DNA from: Intrasporangium calvum
GTDB lineage: Bacteria > Actinomycetota > Actinomycetes > Actinomycetales > Dermatophilaceae
Assembly: GCF_028446585.1 (NCBI RefSeq)
Contig: NZ_JAPFQL010000034.1
Location: 1-60,164 of the forward strand
Length of the DNA stretch: 60,164 bases
Reading direction: 5' to 3'
Positions 1 through 8,987 of the stretch are shown here, one piece after another (positions within the stretch are counted from its first letter, which is position 1; every line of letters starts with the position of its first letter). The notes under the pieces are model-generated. The model was not told the origin of the DNA. It searched no databases and saw nothing but the letters and a program-made list of their open reading frames with translations. Position numbers and translations under genes: made by a program.

Positions 1-15
1 ACCTTCTGGTGGGGC

Positions 16-2889
16 TCAGTCCAGCCGGTCGGCCGCGACGACGCCCCGCAGGACGGCGTCGCTCGCCTTGCGCGCCACGCGCTGCAGGTCGCGGTCGCCC
101 GCGTCGGTGAGCTGACCGAGCAGATCGATGACCTGCTTGCACCGGCGCACGAAGTCGCCGGCCGCCAGCTCGGTGCCGCGCAGGACCTCCTCGAGCGGGC
201 GGCCACTCGCCCAGCGGTGCACGGCCCAGGCGATTCCCGGGTCGGGTGCCCCCGTCGTCGGCAGGGTGAGCGCGCCCTCGGCGTCCTCGAGGTCGGACCA
301 GATGGTGAGCATCCGGTCGTGTGCCTCGCGGACGTCCTCGGTCGGCCAGCGTGGTGCGAGGCCGGCATCCTCGCGCCTCGGCTCGTGGATCAGCATCGAC
401 ACCACAGCCGCGAGGGACGGCGGGTCCAGCTGGCGCCAGATTCCCTCGCGCAGGCACTCGGCAGCGAGGAGGTCCTTCTCGGTGTAGAGCTGGCGCAACC
501 GCTCCCCGTGCTCGGTGACCCGCTCGCCGCCCTCGGCCAGGTAGCCCATCGCGACGAGCAGCTCGCAGATCCGGTCGAAGGTCTTGGCGACGGAGTTGGT
601 GCGGCCCTCGATCTTGTGCTGCAGGCCATCGGTCTCGCGGCGCAGCCGCCACCAGCGTTCGGCCCAGCGCGCATGGTCCTCGCGCTCCGAGCACTGGTGG
701 CAGGGATGCTTCCGCAGCCGGCGGCGCAGCTCGTCGATCCGCGCGTCCCCGGCATCCTCCGCCACGACGGCACGCCGCCGAGGCGGGTCGTGCGGCATCG
801 TCGCACGCAGCGTGGCTGCGAGGTCGCGGCGGGCCTTCGGGCTCTTGGCGTTGAAGTGCTTCGGCACCCGCATGGTGCCGAGCGGCTCCACCGGAGCAGG
901 CACGTCGTGCAGCGTGAGCCGGCGCAGGTGGTGGTCCTCGGTGACGACCGCGGGTGACGGCGCGTCGCCCCGGCCACCCCCACGGTTGGGCAGGACGACG
1001 ACGGCCAGACCGCTGTGACGCCCCGTCGGGATCCGGATGATGTCGCCGATCTTCAGGTTCTCGAGCGAGACGGCCGCCGCGGCGCGCTGTGACGCGGACC
1101 GGGCCTTGGCACCCTCCTTCTCGATGGTCCGGATCTCGTTGCGCATCGCGGCATACTCGGAGAAGTCGCCGAGGTGGCACGTCATCGACTCGGCGTAGCC
1201 GGCGAGGGCTTCCTCGTTGCGGCGGACCGTCCGGACGAAGCCGACGACGGCACGGTCGGCCTGGAACTGCGCAAAGGACGTCTCGAGGATCTCGCGAGCG
1301 CTGTCCCGGCCGAACTGCCGGACCAGGTTGACCGCCATGTTGTAGGTCGGCCGGAAGCTCGATCGCAACGGGTAGGTCCGCGTCGACGCGAGGCCGGCAA
1401 CGCTATCGGGGTCGAGGCCGCGGTTCCACAGGACGACGGCGTGGCCCTCGACGTCGATCCCCCGGCGGCCGGCGCGGCCGGTGAGCTGGGTGTACTCGGC
1501 CGGGGTGATGTCGACGTGGCTCTCGCCGTTGAACTTGACGAGCTTCTCCAGCACCACGGTGCGGGCCGGCATGTTGATGCCGAGGGCCAGCGTCTCCGTT
1601 GCGAAGACGGCCCGGACCCGGCCCTGGGTGAACAGCTCCTCGACGATCTCGCGGAACGTCGGCAGCATCCCGGCGTGGTGGGCGGCGAAGCCTCTCGTGA
1701 TCCCGTCGACGAAGTCCCAGTAGCCGAGCACCGCGAGGTCCTCCTCGGCGATGCCCTGGACCCGCTCCTCGACGAGGCGGCGGTTGGCCGCGCCCTCGGC
1801 GTCGGTGACGAGCCGCATCCCGCTCGCGAGGAGCTGCCCGACGGCAGCCTCGCAGCCGGCCCGGCTGAAGATGAAGGTGATCGCGGGCAGGAGGCCCTCA
1901 CGGTCGAGGCGCTCGATCACCTCGGCCCGCGTGGCCCCTCCCCCGGGTCGCCCGCCCCTGGAGAACCCACGGCTCGGGTCGGCAGTGCCCGGCCCGCGTG
2001 GGTCGCTGCCGCGGCGACCGCGCCCGCCCCAGTCGTCCCGGCCCCCGCCACGGCCGTTGCGGCCGGCGCGGGACCGGCCGCGGCCGTTGCCCGACCAGTG
2101 GCTGTCCCAGGCCCCCCGACCATCCGTGCCACGGATCGCGTGGACGAGGTCGGGGTTCACGCTGACCTCGGTGCGGGCCGGCTGGTCCGGTCGCCCCGGC
2201 CGCTCTCGCCGCCCCACCGTCTCCTCGACGAAGAGGTCGAAGAGCGACTGGCCGACCATCATGTGCTGCCAGAGCGGGACCGGCCGGTGCTCCGAGACGA
2301 TCACCGCGGTGTCTCCACGCACCTCGTCGAGCCAGGCGCCGAACTCCTCGGCGTTGGACACCGTCGCGGAGAGCGAGACCACGCTGACATCGGGCGGCAG
2401 GTGGATGATGACCTCCTCCCACACCGCGCCGCGGAACCGGTCGGCGAGGTAGTGGACCTCGTCCATGACCACCCAGCCGAGACCCTCCAGGGTGCTCGAC
2501 CCTGCATACATCATGTTGCGCAGCACCTCGGTCGTCATGACGACGACCGGGGCCTCGCCGTTGATCGAGGCGTCGCCGGTGAGGAGCCCGACCTTCTCGA
2601 CGCCGTGTCGGCGGACGAGGTCGGCGTACTTCTGGTTGGAGAGGGCCTTGATGGGCGTGGTGTAGAACGCCTTGCGGCCCGTGCGGAGGGCGAGGTGGAC
2701 CGCGAACTCCCCGACCACCGTCTTGCCGGCACCCGTCGGCGCAGCGACGAGAACTCCCCGACCATCTTCAACGGCGCGACACGCCTCCACCTGGAAGTCG
2801 TCCAGGGGGAAGTCGAGCTCGGCGGTGAACTCGCGCAGGGCCGGACCACTCCGACCCGGCGCCTCACTGGAGGCCTGTGTGGAACTCAT
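16..2889 (-). CDS. helY: DEAD/DEAH-box RNA helicase, HelY/Mtr4-like
   Basis: A 957-residue superfamily 2 helicase. The Walker A motif APTGAGKT is at residues 50-57, the DEVH box at 143-146 and an SAT motif near residue 174. A long Arg/Gly-rich insert lies around residues 255-320, before helicase domain 2 with its QxxGRAGR-type motif (TGRAGRRG). The C-terminal part matches the DSHCT-type helical region of Ski2/Mtr4 relatives. It is expected to unwind structured RNA with ATP, probably in RNA turnover. The ATG is preceded by GGGAGGAT. The start overlaps the end of the upstream lipid-kinase gene by 26 nt, so the two are probably co-transcribed and translationally coupled. It is the last gene of the pafB-pafC-tatA-tatC-kinase run, a common actinobacterial order. 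Confidence 0.93.
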   Translation of the reverse strand: MSSTQASSEAPGRSGPALREFTAELDFPLDDFQVEACRAVEDGRGVLVAAPTGAGKTVVGEFAVHLALRTGRKAFYTTPIKALSNQKYADLVRRHGVEKVGLLTGDASINGEAPVVVMTTEVLRNMMYAGSSTLEGLGWVVMDEVHYLADRFRGAVWEEVIIHLPPDVSVVSLSATVSNAEEFGAWLDEVRGDTAVIVSEHRPVPLWQHMMVGQSLFDLFVEETVGRRERPGRPDQPARTEVSVNPDLVHAIRGTDGRGAWDSHWSGNGRGRSRAGRNGRGGGRDDWGGRGRRGSDPRGPGTADPSRGFSRGGRPGGGATRAEVIERLDREGLLPAITFIFSRAGCEAAVGQLLASGMRLVTDAEGAANRRLVEERVQGIAEEDLAVLGYWDFVDGITRGFAAHHAGMLPTFREIVEELFTQGRVRAVFATETLALGINMPARTVVLEKLVKFNGESHVDITPAEYTQLTGRAGRRGIDVEGHAVVLWNRGLDPDSVAGLASTRTYPLRSSFRPTYNMAVNLVRQFGRDSAREILETSFAQFQADRAVVGFVRTVRRNEEALAGYAESMTCHLGDFSEYAAMRNEIRTIEKEGAKARSASQRAAAAVSLENLKIGDIIRIPTGRHSGLAVVVLPNRGGGRGDAPSPAVVTEDHHLRRLTLHDVPAPVEPLGTMRVPKHFNAKSPKARRDLAATLRATMPHDPPRRRAVVAEDAGDARIDELRRRLRKHPCHQCSEREDHARWAERWWRLRRETDGLQHKIEGRTNSVAKTFDRICELLVAMGYLAEGGERVTEHGERLRQLYTEKDLLAAECLREGIWRQLDPPSLAAVVSMLIHEPRREDAGLAPRWPTEDVREAHDRMLTIWSDLEDAEGALTLPTTGAPDPGIAWAVHRWASGRPLEEVLRGTELAAGDFVRRCKQVIDLLGQLTDAGDRDLQRVARKASDAVLRGVVAADRLD

Positions 2890-3802
2890 CGCTGTCCATC
2901 CTCCCTGCAGTGGCTCGAGTCAGCACGCCCAGGGCCCGTGGGACGACCTCGATCTCGAGCGGCAGCTCCGTGAACGGCTCGCCGTCGGCCTGGGAACGGA
3001 TCGAGTCTGCGGTGAGGCGGACCCGGGCCGCCCGATGGATCTCCACTGCCTCGTGGGAGACATGTGCCCCCCGGTAGACCGAGGGAAACACCCGCAGGAA
3101 CGCGGGGACCGAGATCGCCCGGACGATCAGCACGTCCAGGAGGCCGTCGGTCGGGTCGGCCTCCGGGCAGACGAGCATCCCTCCGCCGAACGAGGGCGTG
3201 TTGGCGACGGCGACCAGCATGGCCCTGGTGTCGATCCGCCGCCCGTCGAGCTCGACCACATAGGGAATCGGCTTGAAGAACGGCAGCTCGCGGAGCACCG
3301 CCAGGTTGTAGCGCATCTGGCCGCGCGGCCACCGCATGCGGGCGGCGCGGGCGGTGACCACCGCGTCGAAACCGGCCCCCAGCACTCCGGCGAACCACTT
3401 CGTATCGCCGTTGGGCCCGGTGGCGCGACCAGCGTCGATCGTCCGCACCGCTCCACCGGTGACGACGTCGACGGCCCCGGCGGCGTCCCGGACCGGGAGT
3501 CCGAGGTTGCGAGCGAAGTCGTTGCCGGTGCCGGCCGCGACCACTCCGATGGGGGTCGTGGAGCCGGCGACGAGGTTGACCCCCAGATGGACGAGGCCGT
3601 CACCGCCGACCACGACCAGCGCGTCGACGCCGGCCTGGAGAGCTGCCTCGGCGCGCTCGCGCGACTCCGTCCACGACCGGCCGGACGCCTCGACCACGTC
3701 GACACCGGCGGCGCGAAGACGCCCTCGCGTCTCGTCGCCCAGGGCCTGACCGGCGCCCTTGCCGGCTGTGGGGTTGACGATCAGGGCGACGCGTTGAGGC
3801 AC
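2864..3802 (-). CDS. Diacylglycerol/lipid kinase family protein
   Basis: A 312-residue protein of the DagK/YegS/sphingosine-kinase fold. NPTAGKG at residues 10-16 and the GGDG nucleotide-binding motif near residues 66-69 are the family signatures; GTGNDFAR follows near residue 110. It should phosphorylate a lipid with ATP at the membrane, most likely diacylglycerol in phospholipid recycling, although the substrate cannot be read from sequence. It starts 9 nt after tatC and overlaps helY by 26 nt, so it sits inside a tight minus-strand operon. The length is normal for the family. Confidence 0.88.
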   Translation of the reverse strand: MPQRVALIVNPTAGKGAGQALGDETRGRLRAAGVDVVEASGRSWTESRERAEAALQAGVDALVVVGGDGLVHLGVNLVAGSTTPIGVVAAGTGNDFARNLGLPVRDAAGAVDVVTGGAVRTIDAGRATGPNGDTKWFAGVLGAGFDAVVTARAARMRWPRGQMRYNLAVLRELPFFKPIPYVVELDGRRIDTRAMLVAVANTPSFGGGMLVCPEADPTDGLLDVLIVRAISVPAFLRVFPSVYRGAHVSHEAVEIHRAARVRLTADSIRSQADGEPFTELPLEIEVVPRALGVLTRATAGRMDSDEFHTGLQ

Positions 3803-3811
3803 AGCCGAACG

Positions 3812-4624
3812 CTACAGCGCGGATGCTTGGTCGTCGGGGACGTCCAGCCAGTCCGGCAGGTTCTCCTTCTTCCTCCGGTCAAGGAGGAAGGCGACGCCGA
3901 CGGAGCCGAAGTAGAGCAGGATCATCGGAGAGGCCATGAAGAGCATGGTGAACGCGTCCGGGGTCGGGGTCATGACGGCCGCGAAGACGAAGATCACCAT
4001 GATCGCCGGCCGCCAGGCCTTGAGCATGGCCCGGCCCGAGAGCAGCCCGATGATGTTGAAGCAGATCAGGAAGACCGGCAGCAGGAAGGCGCACCCGAAG
4101 GCGATGATGAACTTGAGGACGAAGGACAGGTAGAGCGACGCGTCCTGGATGTTGAAGGCGCCGACCGGCGTGAAGTCGAGCAGGACCGCGACGGCCTTCG
4201 GCACCATGAGGAACGCGACGGCGCAACCGGCGACGAAGAGGGGCACCGCGGCGACGACGAAGAGACGGGTGACCCGCTTCTCCTTCTTCGTCAGGCCTGG
4301 CACGACGAAGCCCCAGATCTGCATCAGCCACACGGGCGAGGCGAGGATCAGCCCCACGAAGAGCGAGACCGTCAGCTTGATCGCAAACGCGTCGGTCATC
4401 GTGCCGAAGTTGATGTTGACCAGACCCGCGTCGCCCCGCTCGGCCGCGACGTCCTTGAGCGGCTGGATCAGGGAGTTCATGATCCGGTCGTAGTAGATCC
4501 ACCCGATGACGGCGCCGGCGAGGATGGCCGCACCGGCGGCCATGACGCGGTTGCGCAGCTCGCGGAGGTGGTCGGCGAGGGACATCCGGCCCTCGGGATT
4601 GCGTTTGCGCAACAGCGATGGCAT
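3812..4624 (-). CDS. tatC: Sec-independent protein translocase TatC
   Basis: A 270-residue integral membrane protein with about six hydrophobic segments. The conserved N-terminal MSLADHLRELRNR (residues 14-26) is the part of TatC that recognises twin-arginine signal peptides. It forms the receptor core of the Tat pathway that exports folded proteins. The upstream ATG is used here, but some relatives start at the Met at residue 14. It follows tatA by about 56 nt on the same strand. No tatB-like gene is adjacent; actinobacterial genomes usually keep tatB elsewhere. Confidence 0.95.
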   Translation of the reverse strand: MPSLLRKRNPEGRMSLADHLRELRNRVMAAGAAILAGAVIGWIYYDRIMNSLIQPLKDVAAERGDAGLVNINFGTMTDAFAIKLTVSLFVGLILASPVWLMQIWGFVVPGLTKKEKRVTRLFVVAAVPLFVAGCAVAFLMVPKAVAVLLDFTPVGAFNIQDASLYLSFVLKFIIAFGCAFLLPVFLICFNIIGLLSGRAMLKAWRPAIMVIFVFAAVMTPTPDAFTMLFMASPMILLYFGSVGVAFLLDRRKKENLPDWLDVPDDQASAL

Positions 4625-4680
4625 CAGCGGCTTCGGGGTTCGTTCGGTCTGGACGCGGTCTCAGGATCCTCGGCTCGGGG

Positions 4681-5022
4681 TCAGAGCGAGGGGTCGCTCC
4701 GGAAGCGGTCGCGGTCGGCGTCGGCGCGGGCCTGGGCGGCGCGCGCCTCTGCCTCGCGGGCCCGGGCCTCCGCAGCCTTGGCCTCCGCCTCTGCCTCTGC
4801 CACGCGGCGGCCGGCCTCGTCGTCGACGACGTCGCCCTTGACCGTGCTCTGGGCCGCGTCGGACGGGGTCTTGCCGTCCTTCTTCATCTCGTCGACCTCG
4901 GACTTGAAGACCCGGGCGGACCGGCCGAGGCTGCGTGCCATGTCGGGCAGCCGCTTCCAGCCGAAGAGGGCGATGATGATCACGGCGATGACGATGAGCT
5001 CGGGGGCACCCAGGTTGGGCAT
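4681..5022 (-). CDS. tatA: Sec-independent protein translocase TatA
   Basis: A 113-residue protein. It has a very short periplasmic N-terminus, one membrane helix (about residues 7-24), the conserved FGxxRLPD hinge (here [14 protein letters not shown]) and an amphipathic helix. A long charged Ala/Glu/Arg-rich coiled tail follows. It oligomerises to form the Tat pore with TatC, encoded just downstream. The tail beyond residue 50 is low complexity (repeated [11 protein letters not shown]-type runs), which is common in actinobacterial TatA. Confidence 0.93.
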   Translation of the reverse strand: MPNLGAPELIVIAVIIIALFGWKRLPDMARSLGRSARVFKSEVDEMKKDGKTPSDAAQSTVKGDVVDDEAGRRVAEAEAEAKAAEARAREAEARAAQARADADRDRFRSDPSL

Positions 5023-5149
5023 GTGTCGTCTCCTCGGACGTCAGGACCCGCTTGCATGGGGCCGTTCGCTGCAGCATGGGCGCTGCAGGTGACCAGCATA
5101 CGTGCGGCGCGTGAACAGTCCAGACATCATACGTCTGGAATTCGACTCG

Positions 5150-6166
5150 TTATCCGATTGCCGCATACGCAGCCAATGCGCTGCGCGCCTCATCGGCGAC
5201 GGCGTCCGCGAGCTGGGGTGGGGCGACCACCCTGGCGTCGCCCCCGAGGCGGAGGATGAGGCGCCGGACCAGTGCCGGGTCAGCCACCTTGAGGGTGACC
5301 CGGATGGAGCCGTCGGTGTTTCGCACCACGCCCTCATTCGGGTAGTAGTCCGCGATCCACGCCGCATCCCGGGCCGCTTCGATGACGACGGTCAGGTCGC
5401 TGTCGCTCGGGACGAACACCTCGTCGTCGAGCTCACGAGGCGTGGCCTCCGGCGGCGGGGTGCCGTCAGCGTCGAGCACCGTGGCGGCCTCGATCCGGTC
5501 GACGCGGAAGAAGCGGACGGCGTTCGCCCGGTGGCACCAGCCCTCGACGTACCACTGCCCGTCGAGGTTGACGATGCGCATGGGGTCGACGTCGCGCTCG
5601 GTCGTCTCGTCGCGGGTGGCGACGTAGTAGGTCAGGTGGACCCGCTTGTGGTCGGCGAGGGCCCGCTTGAGCTCCGACATGACGGCATGCTGGCTGCCGT
5701 CGTCGAGGTCGAGGGCGATGCGCCCTCCCCCGGGATCGCCCGCGGTCGTGGCGGCTCGCAGTTTGGCCAGGGTGCGCTCGGCGACCTCGGAGTTGACGAG
5801 GATGGAGCTGAGCGCCTGCAGGCCCGCGGTCAACGTGACCGCCTCGTCGCGGGTCAGGCGCATCGGTGCGGCGATGTCGTCGGCGTTGGCGAGGTAGATG
5901 TGGCCGTCTTCCCACTGGGCGTCGATCAGCTCGGCGTGCGTGTAGCCCGGTGTCCCGCAGAGGAAGAGCAGCTCGAGGTCGGACTCGACCTGCGCCGGGC
6001 TGATGCCGAACTCGCGCGCCGTCTCCTCGACGCCGACGCCCTCGTGCCGGAGCAGCCAGGGAACGAGGTCGAGCAGTCGGCTCAGGCGCTGGGTGGCGGT
6101 CTCGGCCGTGCTGCGCGTGGTGCGTGGCGCCGAGCTCCGTCGGTCGCCCACTCGCTTGTCGCTCAT
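5150..6166 (-). CDS. pafC: WYL-domain transcriptional activator PafC
   Basis: A 338-residue protein with an N-terminal winged helix-turn-helix (roughly residues 25-100), a central WYL domain (about 150-245; YYVATRDE followed by GQWYVEGWC) and a C-terminal WCX extension. In mycobacteria PafB and PafC act as a heterodimer that activates the LexA-independent DNA-damage regulon. They are named after the proteasome locus but are not proteasome components. The start codon overlaps the pafB stop by 4 nt (ATGA), so the pair is translationally coupled. A GGGAG ribosome-binding site precedes the ATG. Confidence 0.92.
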   Translation of the reverse strand: MSDKRVGDRRSSAPRTTRSTAETATQRLSRLLDLVPWLLRHEGVGVEETAREFGISPAQVESDLELLFLCGTPGYTHAELIDAQWEDGHIYLANADDIAAPMRLTRDEAVTLTAGLQALSSILVNSEVAERTLAKLRAATTAGDPGGGRIALDLDDGSQHAVMSELKRALADHKRVHLTYYVATRDETTERDVDPMRIVNLDGQWYVEGWCHRANAVRFFRVDRIEAATVLDADGTPPPEATPRELDDEVFVPSDSDLTVVIEAARDAAWIADYYPNEGVVRNTDGSIRVTLKVADPALVRRLILRLGGDARVVAPPQLADAVADEARSALAAYAAIG

Positions 6167-7158
6167 TCGGACTGCTCCCTCGACCTCGATGAGTGCGACT
6201 CGAGGACGCGCCGCAACGCCTCGCGCACCCCGTCCACCAGCTCGGCCGGTGCCGTCGCCACCGCGTGGCTGCCCAGCGCCGCGACGTCACGCTCGGTCCG
6301 TCCGCGCTCGTAGGGGACCTCGACCTCGCTCCACCGGTGGTCGAGGTCCCGGGTGCGCAGTGCTGCCTGCCGCAGCAGATGGCCGCGTCCGTGTCGCAGC
6401 CGGATCGTCGCCGTGCCCTCCGGCTCGGCGGCCTGGGCCGCGAGCGAGACCTCCGGGACGTGGTCCGCCGGCACGGCGTAGGAGCCGGCCCGCCCCTTCT
6501 TGCGGACCGGGCCGACGACCCTGCTCAGCCGGAAGGCGCGCTCGGCCGCACGGTCGACGTCGAAGCCGGTGAGGTACCAGCGCCCGTGCCAGTGCTTCAG
6601 GGCCCACGGGCGGACGTGGCGCAGGCCCACCGACCCGTCGTTCTTGCGGTACTCGAAGGTGATCGGCTGGCGGGCCGAGAGGGCCGCGCGGACGGGTTCG
6701 AAGGCCGGGTCGGCGGTGCGGATGCGAGGCTCGACGCCCGCGGCCAGCGACTCGTCGATCTCCACGCCGGCGAGCCGCAGCTTGCGGAGGCCGGCCGTCG
6801 CGGCGCCCGAGATGCTGGCGGTCGACCACGCGCGAGCGGCGAGGGCCAGCGCCGCGACCTCGTCGGGCTCGAAGCTGATCTCCGGCAGGGAGGTCTCGCT
6901 CGAGTCGATCCGGTAGCCGACCTCGTCGTCGAAGAGGACGTCGACCACGGTCGTCGTGATCGGGATGCCCATCTCGCGCAGCTCGTCCTTGTCGCGCTCG
7001 AACATCCGGTCGAAGGCCTCGTCCGACGGCGCCTCGGCGTAGGCCGGGAGGGCGGCGCGCAACTTCTCCTTGGGGATCGGTCGCCGGGCGGACTTGAGCG
7101 CAAGGATGAGGTTGAGCAGCCGCTCGGTCTTCTCCGCCGAGGCGGACGTTGCGCTCAT
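6163..7158 (-). CDS. pafB: WYL-domain transcriptional activator PafB
   Basis: A 331-residue protein with the same layout as PafC: N-terminal wHTH, WYL domain (HWHGRWYLTGFD about two thirds of the way along) and WCX C-terminus. It is the partner of PafC in the mycobacterial DNA-damage activator. I chose the ATG at 7158 because GGAGGAAGG lies just upstream; a longer start at 7191 adds 11 residues and destroys this spacing. It is divergent from the DUF3866 gene, so the roughly 100-bp gap should hold both promoters. Confidence 0.92.
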   Translation of the reverse strand: MSATSASAEKTERLLNLILALKSARRPIPKEKLRAALPAYAEAPSDEAFDRMFERDKDELREMGIPITTTVVDVLFDDEVGYRIDSSETSLPEISFEPDEVAALALAARAWSTASISGAATAGLRKLRLAGVEIDESLAAGVEPRIRTADPAFEPVRAALSARQPITFEYRKNDGSVGLRHVRPWALKHWHGRWYLTGFDVDRAAERAFRLSRVVGPVRKKGRAGSYAVPADHVPEVSLAAQAAEPEGTATIRLRHGRGHLLRQAALRTRDLDHRWSEVEVPYERGRTERDVAALGSHAVATAPAELVDGVREALRRVLESHSSRSREQSE

Positions 7159-7259
7159 GGGCACCTTCCTCCGTTCCAGGGTCGCCCCCACGGGGCCAGA
7201 CCGACGCTACCTGACTCTCCGGGGAGCGAGAGGCACGCGTCGTCGGTAGGGTCCGGCTC

Positions 7260-8357
7260 ATGATCCAGTGGCGTCAGGCAGTGATCACCGAGGTGGAGTC
7301 GCGCTGGGCGGGAGCGGTGACGTATGCCGCTCAGCTGGCTTCCGGGGACACCGTCCGCGCGCTCGGCTACGTCGAGAACGTCGGTGACCTGCCGGTCGGG
7401 GCGCGCGTGCTGCTCAACACCACGGCGTTGGAGCGTGGCCTGGGCACCGGGGGGTTCGCGATCATCGTCGCCGCCCCGGACCACGTGCCTGCTCCCGTCG
7501 ACGTCGCCGAGGTCGCGGGACATCTCGTCAAGGCGCGTTACACGCCGGTGCAGACCATGGTGCTCGGCGTCGACGAGCAGCAGAGCCCACAGCACGAGCT
7601 GCTGCGCGACGCGGACGACGTGGCGGGCATGCCCGTCGTCGTCGCCGACCTGCACTCGGCGCTGCCGGCCGTCATCGCGGGGATCCGCGCCTCCCTGCCC
7701 GAGGCCACCGTCGCCTACGTCATGACGGACGGCGGCGCCCTGCCGGCCGACTTCTCGCGCACGGTTGCGGGGCTGCGCGACGCCGAGTGGCTCGCGGCCT
7801 GCATCACTGTCGGCCAGGCCTACGGAGGCGACCTGGAGGCGGTGAACGTGCACACCGGGCTGCTCGCCGCCCACCTCGTCGTCGGAGCGGACGTGGCCGT
7901 GGTGGCGCAAGGGCCCGGCAACCTCGGGACCGGCACGCGCTGGGGGTTCTCCGGCACGTCGGCCGGGGAGGCGGTCAACGCGGCCGGGGTGCTGGGCGGC
8001 CGCCCGATCGCCTCACTGCGCGTGTCCGAGGCCGACCAGCGCCCGCGGCACCGTGGCCTGTCGCACCACAGCGCGACAGCGTACGGCCGGGTGGCGCTGG
8101 TCCCCGCCGACCTGCCGGTCCCGCAGCTCACCGAGGACCTCGCCCTCTACGTCCGGAGTCAGGCCCGGGCGCTGTGCGACTCCACCGGCGGCCGGCTCCG
8201 GCTCGTCGACGTGGACTGCGCGGGGCTCGACGATGCCCTCCGGGCCGCGCCGGTGCCGCTGTCGACGATGGGCCGGAGCCTCGATGACGATCGCCTGTCG
8301 TTCATCGCGGCCGCGGTGGGTGGCCGTCACGCCGCGTCCCTCCTCACCTCCCGCTGA
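7260..8357 (+). CDS. DUF3866 family protein
   Basis: A 365-residue conserved actinobacterial protein of unknown function, recognised as DUF3866 by its opening (W-x-E-V-x-S-R) and its usual place next to pafBC. No membrane helix or catalytic motif is obvious; a Gly-rich central part (PGNLGTGTRWGFSG) could bind a ligand or nucleotide. It is divergent from pafB and convergent with the FKBP gene downstream. The repeat element found elsewhere in intergenic DNA here lies inside this reading frame at 7321-7343, coding YAAQLAS. Confidence 0.8.
   Translation: MIQWRQAVITEVESRWAGAVTYAAQLASGDTVRALGYVENVGDLPVGARVLLNTTALERGLGTGGFAIIVAAPDHVPAPVDVAEVAGHLVKARYTPVQTMVLGVDEQQSPQHELLRDADDVAGMPVVVADLHSALPAVIAGIRASLPEATVAYVMTDGGALPADFSRTVAGLRDAEWLAACITVGQAYGGDLEAVNVHTGLLAAHLVVGADVAVVAQGPGNLGTGTRWGFSGTSAGEAVNAAGVLGGRPIASLRVSEADQRPRHRGLSHHSATAYGRVALVPADLPVPQLTEDLALYVRSQARALCDSTGGRLRLVDVDCAGLDDALRAAPVPLSTMGRSLDDDRLSFIAAAVGGRHAASLLTSR
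7321..7343 (-). repeat. REP-like repeat copy a (inside DUF3866 CDS)
   Basis: Plus-strand CGTATGCCGCTCAGCTGGCT plus TCC. It differs by one base from the intergenic copy at 24772-24798 over 22 nt. It is coding here. Strand is given relative to the core CAGCGGCATACGG. Confidence 0.6.
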
Positions 8358-8378
8358 CCCCTCCCCCACGACGTCCAA

Positions 8379-8452
8379 CGCAACACACCCGCTTGCCGTC
8401 GGCCCAGACCGGATGCAGCAGGCCGGAGCAGACGGAAAGCGGGTGTGTTGCG
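8379..8452. terminator. Long imperfect palindrome between convergent genes
   Basis: Arms 8379-8394 (CGCAACACACCCGCTT) and 8437-8452 are perfect reverse complements over 16 bp. The pairing continues inward with 8396-8400 against 8431-8435 after one mismatch, leaving a 30-nt loop. It lies between the convergent DUF3866 and FKBP genes, the right place for a bidirectional terminator, but there is no U-tract and the stem is unusually long. A palindromic mobile or REP-type element is an alternative. Confidence 0.5.
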
Positions 8453-8488
8453 GGTTGAGACCGAGGGTGGGGCGATGGGGCACGCTGC

Positions 8489-8515
8489 GCTGGGAGCCAG
8501 CCCAGCGGCATACGG
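8489..8515 (+). repeat. REP-like repeat copy b
   Basis: GCTGGGAGCCAGCCCAGCGG followed by CATACGG. GCTGGG and CCCAGC can pair across a 6-nt loop, so this copy shows the hairpin plus conserved head well. It lies 23 nt beyond the FKBP stop codon. Confidence 0.7.
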
Positions 8516-8537
8516 TCTCGTCGGTGGGGTCCGAAGG

Positions 8538-8924
8538 TCAGCGCACGTCGTCGAGGTCGACGACGAAGATCAGCGTCTCCCCCGGCGCGATGGCGGCACC
8601 CGCCCCACGGTCGCCGTAGGCGAGATGAGCGGGGATGGTCAGCTTGCGCCGACCGCCGACCTTCATCCCCTCGATGCCCTTGTCCCAGCCGGGGATGACC
8701 ATGCCCACCCCGAGCCGGAAGTCGAGCGGCGCGCCGCGGTTCCAGGAGGAGTCGAACTCCTCGCCGGTCGAGTGCGCGACACCGACGTAGTGCGCGCTCA
8801 CCGTGTCGCCCGCCTTGGCCTCACGACCGTCACCCTCGATGACGTCCTCGATGACGAGGTCCGCGGGCGGCTCGCCCTCCGGGAAGTCGATCTCGGGCTT
8901 GGTGCGGTCTGGGTCGAGTGGCAT
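8538..8924 (-). CDS. FKBP-type peptidyl-prolyl isomerase
   Basis: A 128-residue single-domain FKBP. The core shows GDTVSAHYVGV, FDSSWNRGAP and VIPGWDKGIEGMKVGGRR, with the aromatic pocket residues of active FKBPs. It should catalyse cis-trans isomerisation of Xaa-Pro bonds and has no signal peptide, so it is probably cytoplasmic. The ATG at 8924 is chosen because AAGGGA lies upstream. It follows a second, exported FKBP gene on the same strand. Confidence 0.9.
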   Translation of the reverse strand: MPLDPDRTKPEIDFPEGEPPADLVIEDVIEGDGREAKAGDTVSAHYVGVAHSTGEEFDSSWNRGAPLDFRLGVGMVIPGWDKGIEGMKVGGRRKLTIPAHLAYGDRGAGAAIAPGETLIFVVDLDDVR

Positions 8925-8987
8925 GGGAATCCCTTCGTCGGAGCGTGACTGCACGCCCCAGTCTGTCAGCGGCTGGTCGCGGACGGG

